From assembly GCA_035236585.1 (NCBI GenBank), contig CP141127.1, forward strand, positions 51,768,001 through 51,832,000: DNA of 64,000 nt. Reading direction: 5' to 3'. The DNA is from Warburgia ugandensis (lineage: Eukaryota > Streptophyta > Magnoliopsida > Canellales > Canellaceae). Within the stretch, counting starts at the first letter, position 1; every line of letters begins with the position of its first letter. Shown one piece after another: positions 32,371 to 47,100 of the stretch. Under the pieces are notes generated by a model that worked only from the letters and a program-made list of their open reading frames with translations, ran no database searches and was not told where the DNA came from. Position numbers and translations under genes: made by a program.

Positions 32371-35300
32371 CCACTCCCTCCATCTCACATCTCCCACAAG
32401 AAAGAAGGTAGGCTATCATGCTACCAATCACCAGTCACAGTTCGTTACCTTGGGAAATAATGTAACTACCTAAATTATAAAGTCCTATTTGGAAGATTGG
32501 ATAGAATAGGAAGATGAATGTCTTATAAATTTTAATTTTAGAAGATAGAATTTGTTGATAATGTTCACATAATTAGATTCTATTCAAAAAATGGAGTCCA
32601 ATGTCAAAGAACACTGAAAATGGAGTACGAATGAAAAAGTTATGAACATTTGAATATGAAGGGCATTTTAGAAATTAAAATTAGGATTCAAAATGCATGG
32701 GGCTATTGGGCACTTTTAAAGATAAAGGGCATTTAAGTAATTAAAAGACTTTAAAAAAAAAAAAAAGGATTCAAAATGCATGGGGCTATTGGGCACTTTT
32801 AAAGATAAAGGGCATTTAAGTAATTAAAAGACTTAAAAAAAAAAAAAAAGGATTCAAAATGCATGGGGCCATTTTGATAACAACACCCTCCCTTTGTCTC
32901 TACATCTGCACCCCATTGCACAGGGAAAAACGATATGCAGTCGCGATGCCCACCTCTTGTCACTGTTTGCAGCATTGGAAAGTAATGTAACTACCCCAAT
33001 TTTAAGGTCCTAGTTGGAAGATTGGATTAAATAGGAGGATAAATGTTTTATAAAGATAGAATTAAACATTTGTTAATGGAATCAAATGGCTCAAAGAAAA
33101 CTAAAAACAACGTTCGTATAAAAAATTAATGAGCATTTGATGTTGAAGGTTATTTTGGTAATAAAAAGATTCAAAAAAAAAAGAAAAGGAGTCAAAATGT
33201 AGGGAGCATTTTGATGATGACACGCTCCCTCCATCTCACGTTTCCCCTAAGAAAGAAGGTAGGCTATCACGCTACCCACCTCCAATCACAGTTTGTTACG
33301 TTGCGAAATAATGTAACTACCTAAATTATAAAGTCCTATTTGGAAGATTGGATTGAACATGAAGATGAATGTCTTATAAATTTTAATTTTATAAGATAGA
33401 ATTTGTTGATAATATTCACATAATTAGATTCTATTCAAAAAATGGAGTCCAAGGTCACAAAGAACACTGAAAATGGTGTTCGGATGAAAAAGTTATGAAC
33501 ATTTGAATATGGAGGGCATTTTAGAAATTAAAAGAAAAATGGATTCAAAACGCATGGGTCCATTTGAATATGATGGGCACTTTTAAAGATGAAGGGCATT
33601 TAAGTAATTAAAATATTTAAAAAAAAAGGATTCAAAATGCATGGGGCCATTTTGATAACAACACCCTCCCTTTGTCCCTGCATCTGCACCACATCTGCAC
33701 CCCATTATGCTGGGAAAGATGATAGGCGGTCGCGATGCCCACCTCTTGTCACTGTTTATAGCATTGGGAAGTAATCTAACTACCACAATTTTAAGGTCCT
33801 ATTTGGAAGATTGGATTAAATAGGAGGATGAATGTTTTATATGGATTGAATTAAACATTTGTTAATGGAATCCAACGGCTCAAAGAAAATTGAAAACAGC
33901 GTTCATATAAAAAATTAATGAGCATTTGATGTTGAAGGTCGTTTTGGTAATCAAAAGATTCAAAAAAAAAAAAAAAGGAGTCAAAATGTAGGGAGCATTT
34001 TGATGATGATGTGCTCCCTCCATCTCACGTCTCCCCCAAGAAAGAAGGTAGGCCATCACGCTACCCACCACCAATCACAGTTTGTTACGTTGCGAAATAA
34101 TGTAACTACCTAAATTATAAAGTCCTATTTGGAAGATTGGATTGAACAGGAATATGAATGTCTTGTAAATTTTAATTTTAGAAGATAGAATTTGTTGATA
34201 ATATTCATATAATTAGATTCTATTAAAAAAATGGAGTCCAATGTCACAAAGAACACTGAAAATGGAGTTCGGATGAAAAAGTTATGAACATTTGAATATG
34301 AAGGGCATTATAGAAATTATAATAAGGATTCAAAATGCATGGGGCCATTTGAATATGAAGGGCACTTTTAAAGATGAAGGGCATTTAAGTAATAAAAATA
34401 TAAGAAAAAAGGATTCAAAATGCTAGGGGAGATTTTGATAACAACACCCTCCCTTTGTCATTGCATCTGCACCACACCTGCACCCCATTGCGCAGGGAAA
34501 GACGATAGGCAGTCATGATGCCCACCTCTTGTCACTGTGTGTAGTGTTGGGAAGGAATGTAACTACCCCAATTTTGAGGTCCTACTTGGAAGATTGGATA
34601 AAACAGGAGGATGAATGTTTTATAAAGATTGAATTAAGAATTTGTTAATGGAATCCAACGGCTCAAAGAACACTGAAAACAGAGTTCGTATAAAAAATTT
34701 ATGAGCATTTGATGTTGAAGGTCATTTTGGTAATCAAAAGATTCAAAAAAGAAAAAAGGTGTCAAAAAATGGGGAGCATTTTGATGATGACACCCTCCCT
34801 CCATGTCACTTCTCCCCCAAGAAACAAGTTAGGCTATCATGCTACCCACCTCCAATCACAGTTTGTTACGTTGAGAAATAATGTATCTACCTAAATTATA
34901 AAGTCCTATTTGGAAGATTGGATTGAACAGGAAGATGAATGTCTTATATATTTTAATTTGATAAGATAGAATTTGTTGATAATATTCACATAATTACATT
35001 CTATTCAAAAAATGGAGTCCAATGTCACAAAGAACACTGAAAATGGTGTTCGGATGAAAAAGTTATGAACATTTGAATATGGAGTGCATTTTAGATATTA
35101 AAATAAAAATTGTTCCAAAAAGCGTGGGGCCATTTGAATATGATGGGCACTTTTAAAGATGAAGGGCATTTAAGTAATTAAAAGATTTAAGAAAAAGGAT
35201 TCAAAATGCATCGGGCCATTTTGATAACAACACCCTCCCTTTGTCTCTACATCTGAACCGCATTTGCACCCCATTGCGCTGGGAAAGATGATAGGCGGTC

Positions 35301-38300
35301 GCGATGCCCACCTCTTGTCACTATTTGTAGCATTGGGAAGTAATGTAACTACCACAATTTTAAGGTCTTATCTGGAAGATTGGATTAAATAGGAGGATGA
35401 ATGTTCTATATGGATTGAATTAAACATTTGTTAATGGAATCAAACGGCTCAAAGAAAACTGAAAACAGCATTCGTATAAAAAATTAATGAGCATTTGATG
35501 TTGAAGGTCATTTTGGTAATCAAAAGATTCAAAAAAAAAAAAAAAAAAGGGAGTCAAAATGTAGGGAGCATTTTGATGATGTCACGCTCCCTCCATCTCA
35601 CGTCTCCTCGAAGAAAGAAGGTAGGTCATCACGCTACCCACCTCCAATCACAGTTTGATATGTTGCGAAATAATGTAACTACCTAAATTATAAAGTCCTA
35701 TTTGGAAGATTGGATTGAACAGGAATATGACTATCTTATAAATTTTAATTTTATCAAATTTGTTGATAATATTCACATAATTACATTCTATTCAAAAAAT
35801 GGAGTCCAATGTCACAAAGAACACTGAAAATGGTGTTCGGATGAAAAAGTTATGAACATTTGAATATGGATGGCATTTTAGAAATTAAAATAAAATTTGT
35901 TTCAAAAAGCATGGGGCCATTTGAATATGATGGGCACTTTTAAAGATGAAGGGCATTTAAGTAATTAAAAGATCTAAAAAAAAGGATTCAAAATGCATCG
36001 GGCCATTTTGATAACAACACCCTCACTTTGTCTCTACATCTGAACCACATATGCACCCCATTGCACTGGGAAAGATGATAGGCGGTCGCGATGCCCACCT
36101 CTTGTCACTATTTGTAGCATTGGGAAGTAATGTAACTACCACAATTTTAAGGTCCTATTTGGAATATTGGATTAAATAGGAGGATAAATGTTCTATATGG
36201 ATTGAGTTAAACAATTGTTAATGGAATCAAACGGCTCAAAGAAAACTGAAAACAGCGTTCGTATAAAAAATTAATGAGCATTTGATGTTGAAGGTCATTT
36301 TGGTAATCAAAAGATTCAAAAAAAAAAAAAAAAAGGAGTCAAAATGTAGGGAGCATTTTGATGATGACGCGCTCCCTCCATCTCACGTCTCCCCCAAGAA
36401 AGAAGGTAGGCCATCACGCTACCCACCTCCAATCACAATTTGTTACGTTGCGAAATAGTGTAACTACCTAAATTATAAACTCCTATTTGGAAGATTGGAT
36501 TGAACAGGAATATGAATGTCTTATAAATTTTAATTTTAGAAGATAGAATTTGTTGATAATATTCACATAATTACATTCTATTCAAAGAATGGAGTCCAAT
36601 GTCACAAAGAACACTGAAAATGGTGTTCGGATGAAAAGTGATGAACATTTGAATATGGAGGGCATTTAAGAAATTAAAATGAAAATTGTTCCAAAAAGCA
36701 TGGGGCCATTTGAATATGATGGGCACTTTTAAAGATGAAGGGCATTTAAGTAATTAAATTTAAAAAAAAAAGGATTCAAAATGCATGGGGCCATTTTGAT
36801 AACAACACCCTCCCTTTGTCTCTACATCTGAACCACATCTGCACCCCATTGCGCTGGGAAAGATGATAGGCGGTCGCGATGCCCACCTCTTGTCACTATT
36901 TGTTGCATTGGGAAGTAAGGTAACTACCACAATTTTAAGGTCCTATTTGGAAGATTGGATTAAATAGGAGGATGAATGTTTTATATGGATTAAATTAAAC
37001 ATTTTTTAATGGAATCAAACGGCTCAAAGAAAACTGAAAACAACGTTCGTATAAAGAATTAATGAGCATTTGATGTTGAAGGTCATTTTGGTTATCAAAA
37101 GATTCAAAAAAAAAAAAAAAAGGAGCCAAAATGTACGAAGCATTTTGATGATGACACGCTCCCTCCATCTCACGTCACCCCCAAGAAAGAAAGTAGGCCA
37201 TCACGCTACCCACCTCCAATCACAGTTTGTTACGTTGCGAAATAATGTAACTACCTAAATTATAAAGTCCTATTTGGAAGATTCGATTGAATAGGAATAT
37301 GAATGTCTTATAAATTTTAATTTTAGAAGATAGAATTTGTTGATAATATTCACATAATTAGATTCTATTAAAAAAATGGAGTCCAATGTCACAAAGAACA
37401 CTGAAAATGGAGTTCGGATGAAAAAGTTATGAACATTGGAATATGAAGGGCATTATAGAAATTAAAATAAGGATTCAAATAACATAGGGCCATTTGACTA
37501 TGAAGCGCACTTTTAAAGATGAAGGGCATTTAAGTAATAAAAATATATAAAAAAGGAGTCAAAATGCATGGGCCCATTTTGATAACAACACCCTCCCTTT
37601 GTCATTGCATCTGCACCACATTGTGCAGGGAAAGACGATAGGCGGTCGCGATGCCCACCTCTTGTCACTGTTTGCAGTGTTGGGAAGGAATGTAACTAAC
37701 CCAATTTTGAGGTCCTACTTGGAAGATTGGATAAAATAGGAGGATGAATGTTTTATAAAGATTGAATTAAGAATTTGTTAATGGAATCCAATGGCTCAAA
37801 GAACACTGAAAACAGAGTTTGTATAAAAAATTTATGAGCATTTGATGTTGAAGGTCATTTTGGTAATCAAAAGATTCAAAAACGAAAAAAGGTGTCCAAA
37901 AGTGGGGAGCATTTTGATGATGACACCCTCCCTCCATCTCACGTCTCCCCCAAGAAAGAAGGTAGGCCATCACGCTACCCACCTCCAATCACAATTTGTT
38001 ACGTTGCGAAATAGTGTAACTACCTAAATTATAAACTCCTATTTGGAAGATTGGATTGAACAGGAATATGAATGTCTTATAAATTTTAATTTTATAAGAT
38101 AGAATTTGTTGATAATATTCACATAATTAGATTCTATTCAAAAAATGGAGTCCAAGGTCACAAAGAACACTGAAAATGGTGTTCGGATGAAAAGTGATGA
38201 ACATTTGAATATGGAGGGCATTTTAGAAATTAAAATAAAAATTGTTTCAAAAAGCATGGGGCCATTTGAATATGATGGGCACTTTTAAAGATGAAGGGCA

Positions 38301-39332
38301 TTTAAGTAATTAAATTTTTTTAAAAAAAGGATTCAAAATGCATGGGGCCATTGTGATACACCCTCCCTTTGTCTCTACATCTGAACCACATCTGCACCCC
38401 ATTGTGTTGGGAAAGATGATAGGTGGTCGCAATGCCCACGTCTTGTCACTATTTGTAGCATTGGGAAGTAATGTAACTACCACAATTTTAAAGTCCTATT
38501 TGGAAGATTGGAATAAATAGGAGGATGAATGTTTTATATCGATTGAATTAAACATTTGTTAATGGAATCAAACGGCTCAAAGGACACTGAAAATAGCGTT
38601 TGTATAAAAAATTAATGAGCATTTGATGTTTGAAGGTCATTTTGGTAATCAAAAGATTCAAAAAAAAAAAAAAAAAGGAGTCAAAATGTAGGGAGCATTT
38701 TGATGATGACACGCTCCCTCCATCTCACGTCTCCCCTAAGAAAGAAGGTAGGCTATCACGCTACCCACCTCCAATCACAGTTTGTTACGTTGCGAAATAA
38801 TGTAACTACCTAAATTATAAAGTCCTATTTGGAAGATTGGATTGAACAGGAATATGAAGGTCTTATAAATTTTAATTTTAGAAGATAGAATTTGTTGATA
38901 ATATTCACATAATTACATTCTATTAAAAAAATGGAGTCCAATGTCACAAAGAACACTGAAAATGGAGTTCGGATGAAAAAGTTATGAACATTTGAATATG
39001 AAGGGCATTTTAGAAATAAAAATAAAAATGGTTTCAAAACGCATGGGGCCATTTGATTATGAAGGGCATTTATGTAATTAAAAGATATAAAAAAGTATTC
39101 AAAATGCATGGGGCCATTTTGATAACAACACCCTCCCTTTGTCTCTGCATCTACACCCCATTGCGCAGGGAAAGATGATAGGCAATCACGATGCCCATCT
39201 CTTGTCACTGTTTGCAGCATTGGGAAGTAATGTAACTACCCCAATTTTAAGGTCCTATTTGGAAGATTGGATTAAATAAGAGGATGAATGTTTTATAAAG
39301 ATTGAATTAAGAATTTGTTAATGGAATCCAAC
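32371..39332 (+). repeat. Tandem array, left part: about nine copies of a dimeric unit of about 785 bp
   Basis: Each unit has two related halves. One (about 340 bp) begins tgtaactaccccaatttt or tgtaactaccacaatttt. The other (about 445 bp) begins tgtaactacctaaattat. Second-half starts recur at about 32461, 33312, 34101, 34879, 35674, 36455, 37246, 38017 and 38805, a spacing of 773-851 bp. Both halves carry ggaagattggat, a gtccaatg or tccaacgg block next to caaagaacactgaaaa, then gttcg, then a purine run and a cctccct block. These match the U3 start of the LTR at 56559. Small ORFs repeated along the array are by-products. The right end is cut by an LTR stub at 39333. Confidence 0.9.
32690..32860 (+). 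repeat. Short tandem duplication inside the first array unit
   Basis: A segment of about 84 bp starting ggattcaaaatgcatggggc and ending in an A-run occurs twice in a row, with a third partial start. It explains why this unit is 851 bp and not about 785. Confidence 0.85.
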
Positions 39333-39544
39333 TGTGACGACCCAGGTTTTCCCATGCATTTTTAAATGCAAATCTAATTCCTAAGGGGGGATCCATCCCT
39401 ATTTGAAAACCATTTTATAAAAACAATGTAATGCAGCGGAAAATCTTTTTTTTTTAAACTCATTTTGAAAACCCCGAGTGTCATTTGCTTTCACAACAAC
39501 CAAAGTAGTTTTTTGTTTTTTTTTAATTTCAGAAATCATAAATG
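39333..39544 (-). repeat. LTR B stub (first 212 bp) inserted in the array
   Basis: It starts tgtgacgacccagg directly after array sequence aatccaac and matches the first 212 bp of LTR B. It breaks at ataaatg, where a complete LTR start (tgtgatgaccc) begins. The best reading is an older B LTR inserted in the array at ccaac, into which B2 inserted at aaatg. The rest of the stub's LTR should have followed B2's right LTR and was deleted. Confidence 0.78.
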
Positions 39545-42343
39545 TGTGATGACCCAGTTTTTCCCATGCATTTTTAAATGCAAGATCTAAATTCCTAAGG
39601 CGGGATGCATACTTATTTGAAAAACTATTTTATAAAAACCATGCAATGCAGCGGAAAATCTTTAGTTTTAAACTCATTTTTGAAAACCCCAAGTGTCATT
39701 TGTTATCACAACAACCAAAGTAGTTTTTGAAAATTTCAGAAATCATAAATGTTTTCCCAGGTCTATCCAATCACAGATCACAGCCCAACTGTAAATAAAT
39801 ACAAATACATGTCCAAAGGGTAGAGTGTTTACTTACATGTATGATTGTCTCCTTTTGATTTACTTGCTCGTAGCACTAACATAGGCGTCCTCTACTCGTG
39901 AATGGAGCTATCCTAAAAAATGTTAAGGATTGGATGAGTATATACTATACTCAGTAGGAGTCTATCACTACTAGTTTTACAATGCATGCTATGTTTAAAA
40001 TCATATGCTCTTTAAAACATGTGCATGTTTGAACACTCATGTTCAATATCGATATTAAAAACCATTGTCGAATTGGAATACTGACGATTTAAAGAATTGC
40101 ATGATCCAAGTCGAAAGTATCATATATATATATATATATATATATCATAAACATAATGATATGCATAAGATGCACAACTGAATCCAACTCATGGATATAT
40201 GGTATGGTCGACCAACCTCATGTCATGCCATATGCAATGCAAGTAAATCCTCAAAACATAGGGCCCACTATGCCCATGACCTCGCCGTCGTGTGGTCCCC
40301 GAGTACCTAGGGACATGCAGTCATAGCCTCCACAGGGCATATGACACTTCAATCCAGTGCCGTGACACTAGTGGTAATCCTTTGTATCACATGCAATCGA
40401 AGTAAGGACATGCCTTTTTGGTGTGGTACCCTTTACACCTAATAGTGGTAGAGGCTGGGATGCCACCCCGAACCTCTTGGCATAATGCCCACGAGCTTAC
40501 TAGCCCAAATCATATACGAGTAAATAGGCAAAAACCTCTTTTTCAAAATATGTCCTCTTTGGGTCCCTCACAATTGCCTAGCCAGCGTCTTTTGGGCACT
40601 CCAGCGTCTTTTCGTAACCCTCAAGGATATGCATTTATTCGAAACTCAATAATCACAAATCATGCAATTTATGCACTTATTTATTGTAAATAATGCATTT
40701 TATGCAATCGTTTGCAAAACATGCATGCAATGCATAAAATCTACTCATGCTAGCATCGCATGCAAAGTCATAACCCTGCCTAGAAGCCTGCCACCCTAGA
40801 AGCATGTCAGCTCTCTCTGGCATGCCCTCATCAGCCAAGGCTATACTTATCATGCAGATAAGAATCCTTTTTCAAAACATGTCTATGCGTGTAACATATG
40901 TCTTGGCAATATATGTGTAATGTATTTTTCATATGCATGCTAAGTTCATTTATGAAATCAATTCATGCTAAACAAGTCATGTGTATAAGGATGTAACATC
41001 TGTTTATATGATATTAGAAAGGCAATCATGACTCAAAACATGCATTCTCAAAGCATCATGGGTTCTTTTTTTTTTAAAGTCTAATAACGATAGAACACCT
41101 GCCTGGTTTGATCGCGCTAGCCCCCTTGTCCTCATACGTTCCTCTTGCAAACGAGTCCTAGAGTACCATTATGGGTCTTGTATATTATTTAAACATGAAA
41201 TTTAATCATGATTTCTAGCCCTAAGGCCTCTCTTAGATTTCTTCTTGAGGTCTGTCCATAGTTGATTCTATGGATTCATAAGATCCCCCTGAGTTTGTGC
41301 CAAAATTACGGACGAACCATATTCGTCTATGCGGCCCTACTGTCATGGTCCCCAAGACGCTCGTGCATCCCGGTCGAACCATGACAGCCTCACGTGTGCA
41401 TGCGCACGTTTGAGCTATGCACTGCAATGCGTGTTCTAGAGAGAGCATCGCGCCAGGGACCATGCATGCACTATTGCATGCCTGGAATCCGTCCCAAGCA
41501 TGTGTCACGCATCACGCCTCTGGGACGCGTTGCCTTGGACGGGTTCCCACCCGTCTGGTTCCGTCCACAGAGGGCCGATGTTTTCTGGCTGAAAAACCAC
41601 CTAGATCCAGTCTGAATCTGGGGGAATGATGAAGGGAAGATAGAGAGGGAGATGGGGGTGTACCTGGGTAGCCGGAGATGCTCCCTTTTCCATTTTGAAA
41701 CCCCATGTCGTCGAAAACCACGAAGATGGGAGAAAACCCCAACTTTCAATGAGGTCAGAGGAAGAAGAGGGGAGGTGGAGAGATGGGAATGGCCGGCCTG
41801 TAGGGACAACTTGGGCCTGGCCGGAATTTGTAGGGAAAACCAAGTGAGGGTTTTCTGATTTTTGCTGGAAACCCCAGCCCTAAATAGTCAAAAAAATCTG
41901 ATTCGAAGAGGAGGGAATAGGGCTTTTTATAGCCATACTATGGCGATGCTGCAAATGGCGGTGCCTCCATTGGCAGTGGTGGAAACCTCTAGAAACTGGG
42001 GTTCTCTAGAGAAATCGAGAGAAAGAAGACAGGGGGTGCCATTATCAAAATGGTCCCCTGAGATTTTCGTCCTTTTTCATTTTTTAAAAAATACAAATTA
42101 CAAAATTGCCCTTAATCTTTAAACGGCCATAACTTCTTCATACGAACTCCATTTTCGGCGTTCTTTGAGGCATTGGATTCCATTTTTCAAGTAGAATCTA
42201 ATGGTACCAAGTTTTCTTAAAAATTCCTTCATTTAGTATTTTAAATAAAGTAAAACATTTAACACAGTTCATTTCCTATAGAATGTCCAATTCATTTTTG
42301 TTAAATGGATGCAAAAATAGCGTAAATTGCTCGAGGCATTACA
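39545..42343 (-). repeat. B2 left (3') LTR, mosaic
   Basis: It starts tgtgatgacccag and ends ctcgaggcattaca. B-type sequence to about 40847 is followed by a segment resembling H (about 40848-41150: tatcatgcagataagaatcc, then gtgtataaggatgtaac), then B-type U3 from about 41330. It has the palindrome at 39935-39953, an AT run at 40122-40145 and a TATA-like box at 41924-41931. The ORFs at 41394-41858 overlap on both strands and show no motif. Confidence 0.87.
41924..41931 (-). promoter_or_regulatory. Probable TATA box of the B2 left LTR
   Basis: TATAAAAA on the minus strand, same context as in B1. Confidence 0.5.
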
Positions 42344-44117
42344 TTATTACCCCCTTAAAAGAATTTCATCCTTGAAATTCCACAAATCCTTTTCTTCAAG
42401 TCAGCTATCTTCTTGATAAGATATATTCTTCCTGAGGACTCCCTCGAACTAAGAAAATTCCTTTGCTCCACTCCCATACTTCTGTTGTCGACGAATCCAT
42501 TATTCCGTTATCCAATACTTGAAGTAATGTTGTCCTTAAAATGCTAATCATACTATCTTGTAACCAATCCTAGGCACGTTCTCAATTTATCCTCGTTATA
42601 AATCCTTCCACAAGGCCTTACACATATATATATTGTCAATATATCTTATCTGTTTTCTTTAAGTATATATGGGCCGCTTTCGCTGCGTACTCTGATACAT
42701 ATCCCATGCGTGCCAGTTTATCATTACTGGTTTCTATCTGTATTACCCTTCCTTAGATGCTCATATTCCTCTAATCATGTATAGGATAGTCTCCTTAGAT
42801 GACCATACTCTCCTACTCGTATACTCTATCCTTCTTTGAGATCATATGATCTTATTCCTCCTATTTCATTTTGAATAGCATAGGATAATCCCTTTTTCCT
42901 CTTGTCTTCCATCTAGTGATCTCTTCATCATCCACATCTCCTTTTAATGGTTGGTTGTATGTCATTCGTAAATGTCCAACAAAAAAAAGTTACATTCTTT
43001 CTATTGTGTGTAACTTTGCTTCTTATCTTTTATATTTGTCCCCAAGATAATTCAATAGTTAATATGGTATCATGTGCCCTACAGCCAAACCCTCGATTAA
43101 CTTCGAATTTCAACTGTCTTTCACTTTTCTACTATAACTTGGGTCCTCAACCCATATTATATTCAAAATAAAATAATTCAAGTAGCATCCTCCATCACTA
43201 ATACTATCTCATATTACGATTAGGATATCTGAACTGTACATCAAGTTTCATAGAAACTGAAGCCATCAAATGCTTTTCTCCCTGAAGAATTTATCCAAAC
43301 TCATGTCAAATGTTTTATGGTTAATTCATCATCATGGGTCAAATGTTCTCGGCCAGAGGCCTATCTCACTAGTCACATCAATTTGTCATTAGGATGTCCA
43401 ACAATGTTCCCATTTATGCAAAAAGTCTCTTATTCATAACCGAGTACCCTTACTAGGTCATGATTGAATCCTTTGTCATTAGTCTCTTTGTCCTTTCTTT
43501 GTTTGATGGTTTTCTTCGTAATCTTTTAGTCCAAAAGTTCTATACTCAATCCAGTAGGGTTAGTCCTTAGGAAATTCCTTCAATTGATTTTTCGTACTTG
43601 GTATATGCACATAACAACTAACTTTTCATCTAAAGGCAACGTAACATCAAATCTCACCTTATAATGTGCTGGCCACCTCAACTTTTCTCCCTCCATTCCC
43701 TATATCAATATGTTATTCAATCTTTTATCAAAGCTTTATCGTCAACCATGCAGTCTGTATTGTCAGGAGGTATCCTCATAAATAGTGATTTTCAAGTATT
43801 CCTTCATACTTAGCTTATAACAATAATTCTCATTCAATAGCGATTATATCAAATTGTGCTGAAGCTATTAAATCAACAAGTTTAACAACACTCAGGTAAG
43901 CATAAAACATTTTCTTAGACATAGAAAGACTTTATTTAATTACCTAGTGATCTCTTTCTAGGTATATCTATGTCATAAGCTCAAAGGTCTCTAAAGTGAT
44001 CAATACTTATTTGCCTTTCTTTTCAATCCAAGTCAGTAGTATTTTTCAGACCTAAAGTAATTTCTTCACCTTGTCATGGTAGCCATTAAGGTTTGAAAAT
44101 TTTGTCACATTGGTTTA
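42344..44117 (-). mobile_element. B2 internal region, left part
   Basis: It aligns with 13720-15525 of B1, including the purine tract beside the LTR and the tttcaaggatgaaattc motif. No open frame above 75 codons. It ends in gttta, the left copy of the solo-LTR target duplication. Confidence 0.82.
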
Positions 44118-47100
44118 TGTAATAACCCCAATTTTTGTAATTGATTGAGAAAAATCAATAAAGTTTGAGTTTCAGATATTTCGGGCTGAAATATTAGGGT
44201 TATTTAAAATATACTTATTATAAAAGCATAATCAAATAATAATACATGTAAGAAATTAAACTTAGCAAACCCTTCAAAATGACTGTAAGCACAACAAATT
44301 TTGAATTTGGATGAGAAATCCTTAAGTTTCTTCATTTCTTGGACAACAGGGGTAAAATAGTAATTTTACCCAAAAAGATCAAAATCTCCCAAAAATCAAA
44401 ATATGAAACATCAAAATTTAGAATGTACTAAGAAATACGAATCCAATGCCACTAAGTACACTCAAATCCGAGATCATGGGAATAAAACCCAAAATTTTAT
44501 ACATAAATGGCAAAATGGTCTTTTTACACCATGTGGGGCCCACATGGGGCCCACAAGGGACCCAACAACCAATTTTATCAGCAGCCCACATGAATCATGG
44601 GTCAACAAACATCATCTGGTCTTGGGGAAGAAAAATTAGGCATGGGGAAGAAAAAATGGAGCATGGAAGACTTTCATGCCATTTAATAATAAAAAATAAA
44701 ATATTATAATCATGAAAAAAGACCCAAAATGCATACAAATACAACCCCAAAAATCCTCCAAAAATCCTCATAAAATCCCCACGAAATTCTCTTCACTCTC
44801 CCTGAAAAATTAGATCTAGATCCCTCCCCAAAGACCCAAAATTTCCAAGAGATAGATCTCTTTTCAACTTGTTTTTCATTTTAGATTGGAACAAGAGACC
44901 TAAAATCAATTAGGTACTCTGTTCCAGATCTAATTTGATCAATTCCACCGTCCAAAACTTCCCAACATATCTATTCTACAAAACCCCCAAAGAAATTTCA
45001 AGATCCAACGGTTCAAACAACGGATATTTGCAAGAAAGGAGGATTTTAGGCCATATCTTCATCAACAAGGTATTTTTTTAAATTGGGCATATAACCGAGG
45101 TTTTCTCTCCAATCAGGTAGGTGGAAATCCTTTTCATAGATGTTTAGTATTGTTTTATGTAATTTTTATTTTACTGTAATTTATTTTGGTAATAAAAAGG
45201 TAAAAATAAAGTAAACAACAGAACCCTTAATTATGGATGATAGACTACTCAGATGAAAAATATGACTACACCAATCGATCCAGAATGGTCCAAAACCCCT
45301 AGGGTAGAATTTTCATAAAAATCAGAGATGTTTTGGGCCCTCAATTGAAAGAGGATTGATTGGACGGTCCAGAATGGACTGTCCGATCTTCGGATCAAAT
45401 GGCGCCCAAGACGCACACGTGACGCCCCATCGGAATGGAATGTGCACTGAACATGGAGCGTTGTTCCAAGCGATACGACGGCGCATCCATCAAATCCACG
45501 AGCGGACGCGCCAAACAAAAACCTTGTTCACGGGCGCGCGGACGTCTAGTGTTCCGCTCGTCCCGTCCGCGTCTGTGGACGCTCCTCATAGGCACCTTCC
45601 CCATTCATCCCAGCGAATGCACTCGACGAACCAAATGCATTTGCCCAGTTTGGTTCGTTCCGCCCGACTAATCTGGGCCGTCTGTTCCTTGGGCCCAGAT
45701 CAAATCCAGGCCCTAGGAAGGACTGTGAACTTCCAGATTCAATTCTGGAGTCATCTGAACTCCAAATTGAGATCAGGAAGAAGCTATGGAAAACTTGAAA
45801 CCTCTAATTTTCTTATGAAATGATAAAATAGACATATTATTCAGTAAAAACTTTCTGTATTAAAGAAAGAAGTTTCTAATTACCTAGATCTTCAAGATTT
45901 GAGATGATCAGATCTTAAAAACATGTTTTAATAATGATATACTATTGAAATAAAGTGAGATCTATGGTTTAATTGGATATATATGAGATATATTAAGGGA
46001 TCCTCCCCTTTATGGTAGAAAAACCCTAAAAATACGAAGGAACCCACTTGATCAATGAGATCAAGTGTGATTAGATCCTTGGGATGGAAAGAATAAATGT
46101 TGATATGATGAAATCCAAGGAAATCATGAATGGATTATGACAAAAATAGATCAATATGATCTTTTAACCTTAATAAAGAAAATTCCCTAAATATAACTAA
46201 AATCCTTAATCAAAGGAAAAGATCTAAGATCAAATGGTTGGATCATAAGTAAGGTTTCTAAAAATGTTAATGTAATTAGTTTCATAGCATTTTTAATATG
46301 ATTATGTTATAAAGCATGCTAGTATAACATTTAGATTCATTGTTATTATAAGGTGTTAAATTTAATTTAAGTACCTTGCCTCATTATCATTGAATGTTAA
46401 ATTATGTAGTTTTATGCTTTGAATTTATAATTCATTTATGGTTGAATGTTATTAGTAGATTTACTTGTTATGAGATAAAGAGCATAAAACATCAAAAATG
46501 TATTCTAATGAGAAAGTAGAGTTTCATTACACAAATAAGAATGGAGTACTTTGGACTTAATTAGTAAGGGCTATAGTTAGTAGGACAATATAAGGATTAT
46601 CAAGTCCTTGGCCCAAATTAGGAAAAGAATAATAAACCCCATGAATGACATTATAAATATTCATGGACTTAATCAAAATCCATTAGAAAGAGTACTCAAG
46701 GTAAACATGCTTATAGGAACCTTATGAAAGGTTGAGCTATGGTCATTCTAGTGAATGATGAACACAGTGGTTAAGGGGGTTATCTAATAGTGCCTCGCTC
46801 TTCCCCTACCTTCTGTTGACGTTTGTGAGGTCTAAATGCCTCCTTACATGAGGATTGAAGTAACCACTTTGTGTTCACCCATTTAGCTAGTAAGCCTTAG
46901 CCAATTGGAAATAAGAGGAGCAGTCTAGATTTAGGCTTGAATAAGCTACCTTCAATCAGCACATTAACTGGTTGAATAATAATAATAAGAGCATAAAAGG
47001 TTAGTAAATTACCTAACCCTAATAAAAATAGTAAGTAAGATAAGGATGATCAAACAAGATCCATTAGATCTTGGATGATCAAGAACAATAAGAATAAGAA

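Noticed and set aside
34709..38027. A recurring frame of about 61 codons (MMLKVILVIKRFKK...) along the tandem array
   Set aside because: It arises once per unit through the A-run and stop-poor monomer. Its length changes with the A-run, so it is not a gene family.
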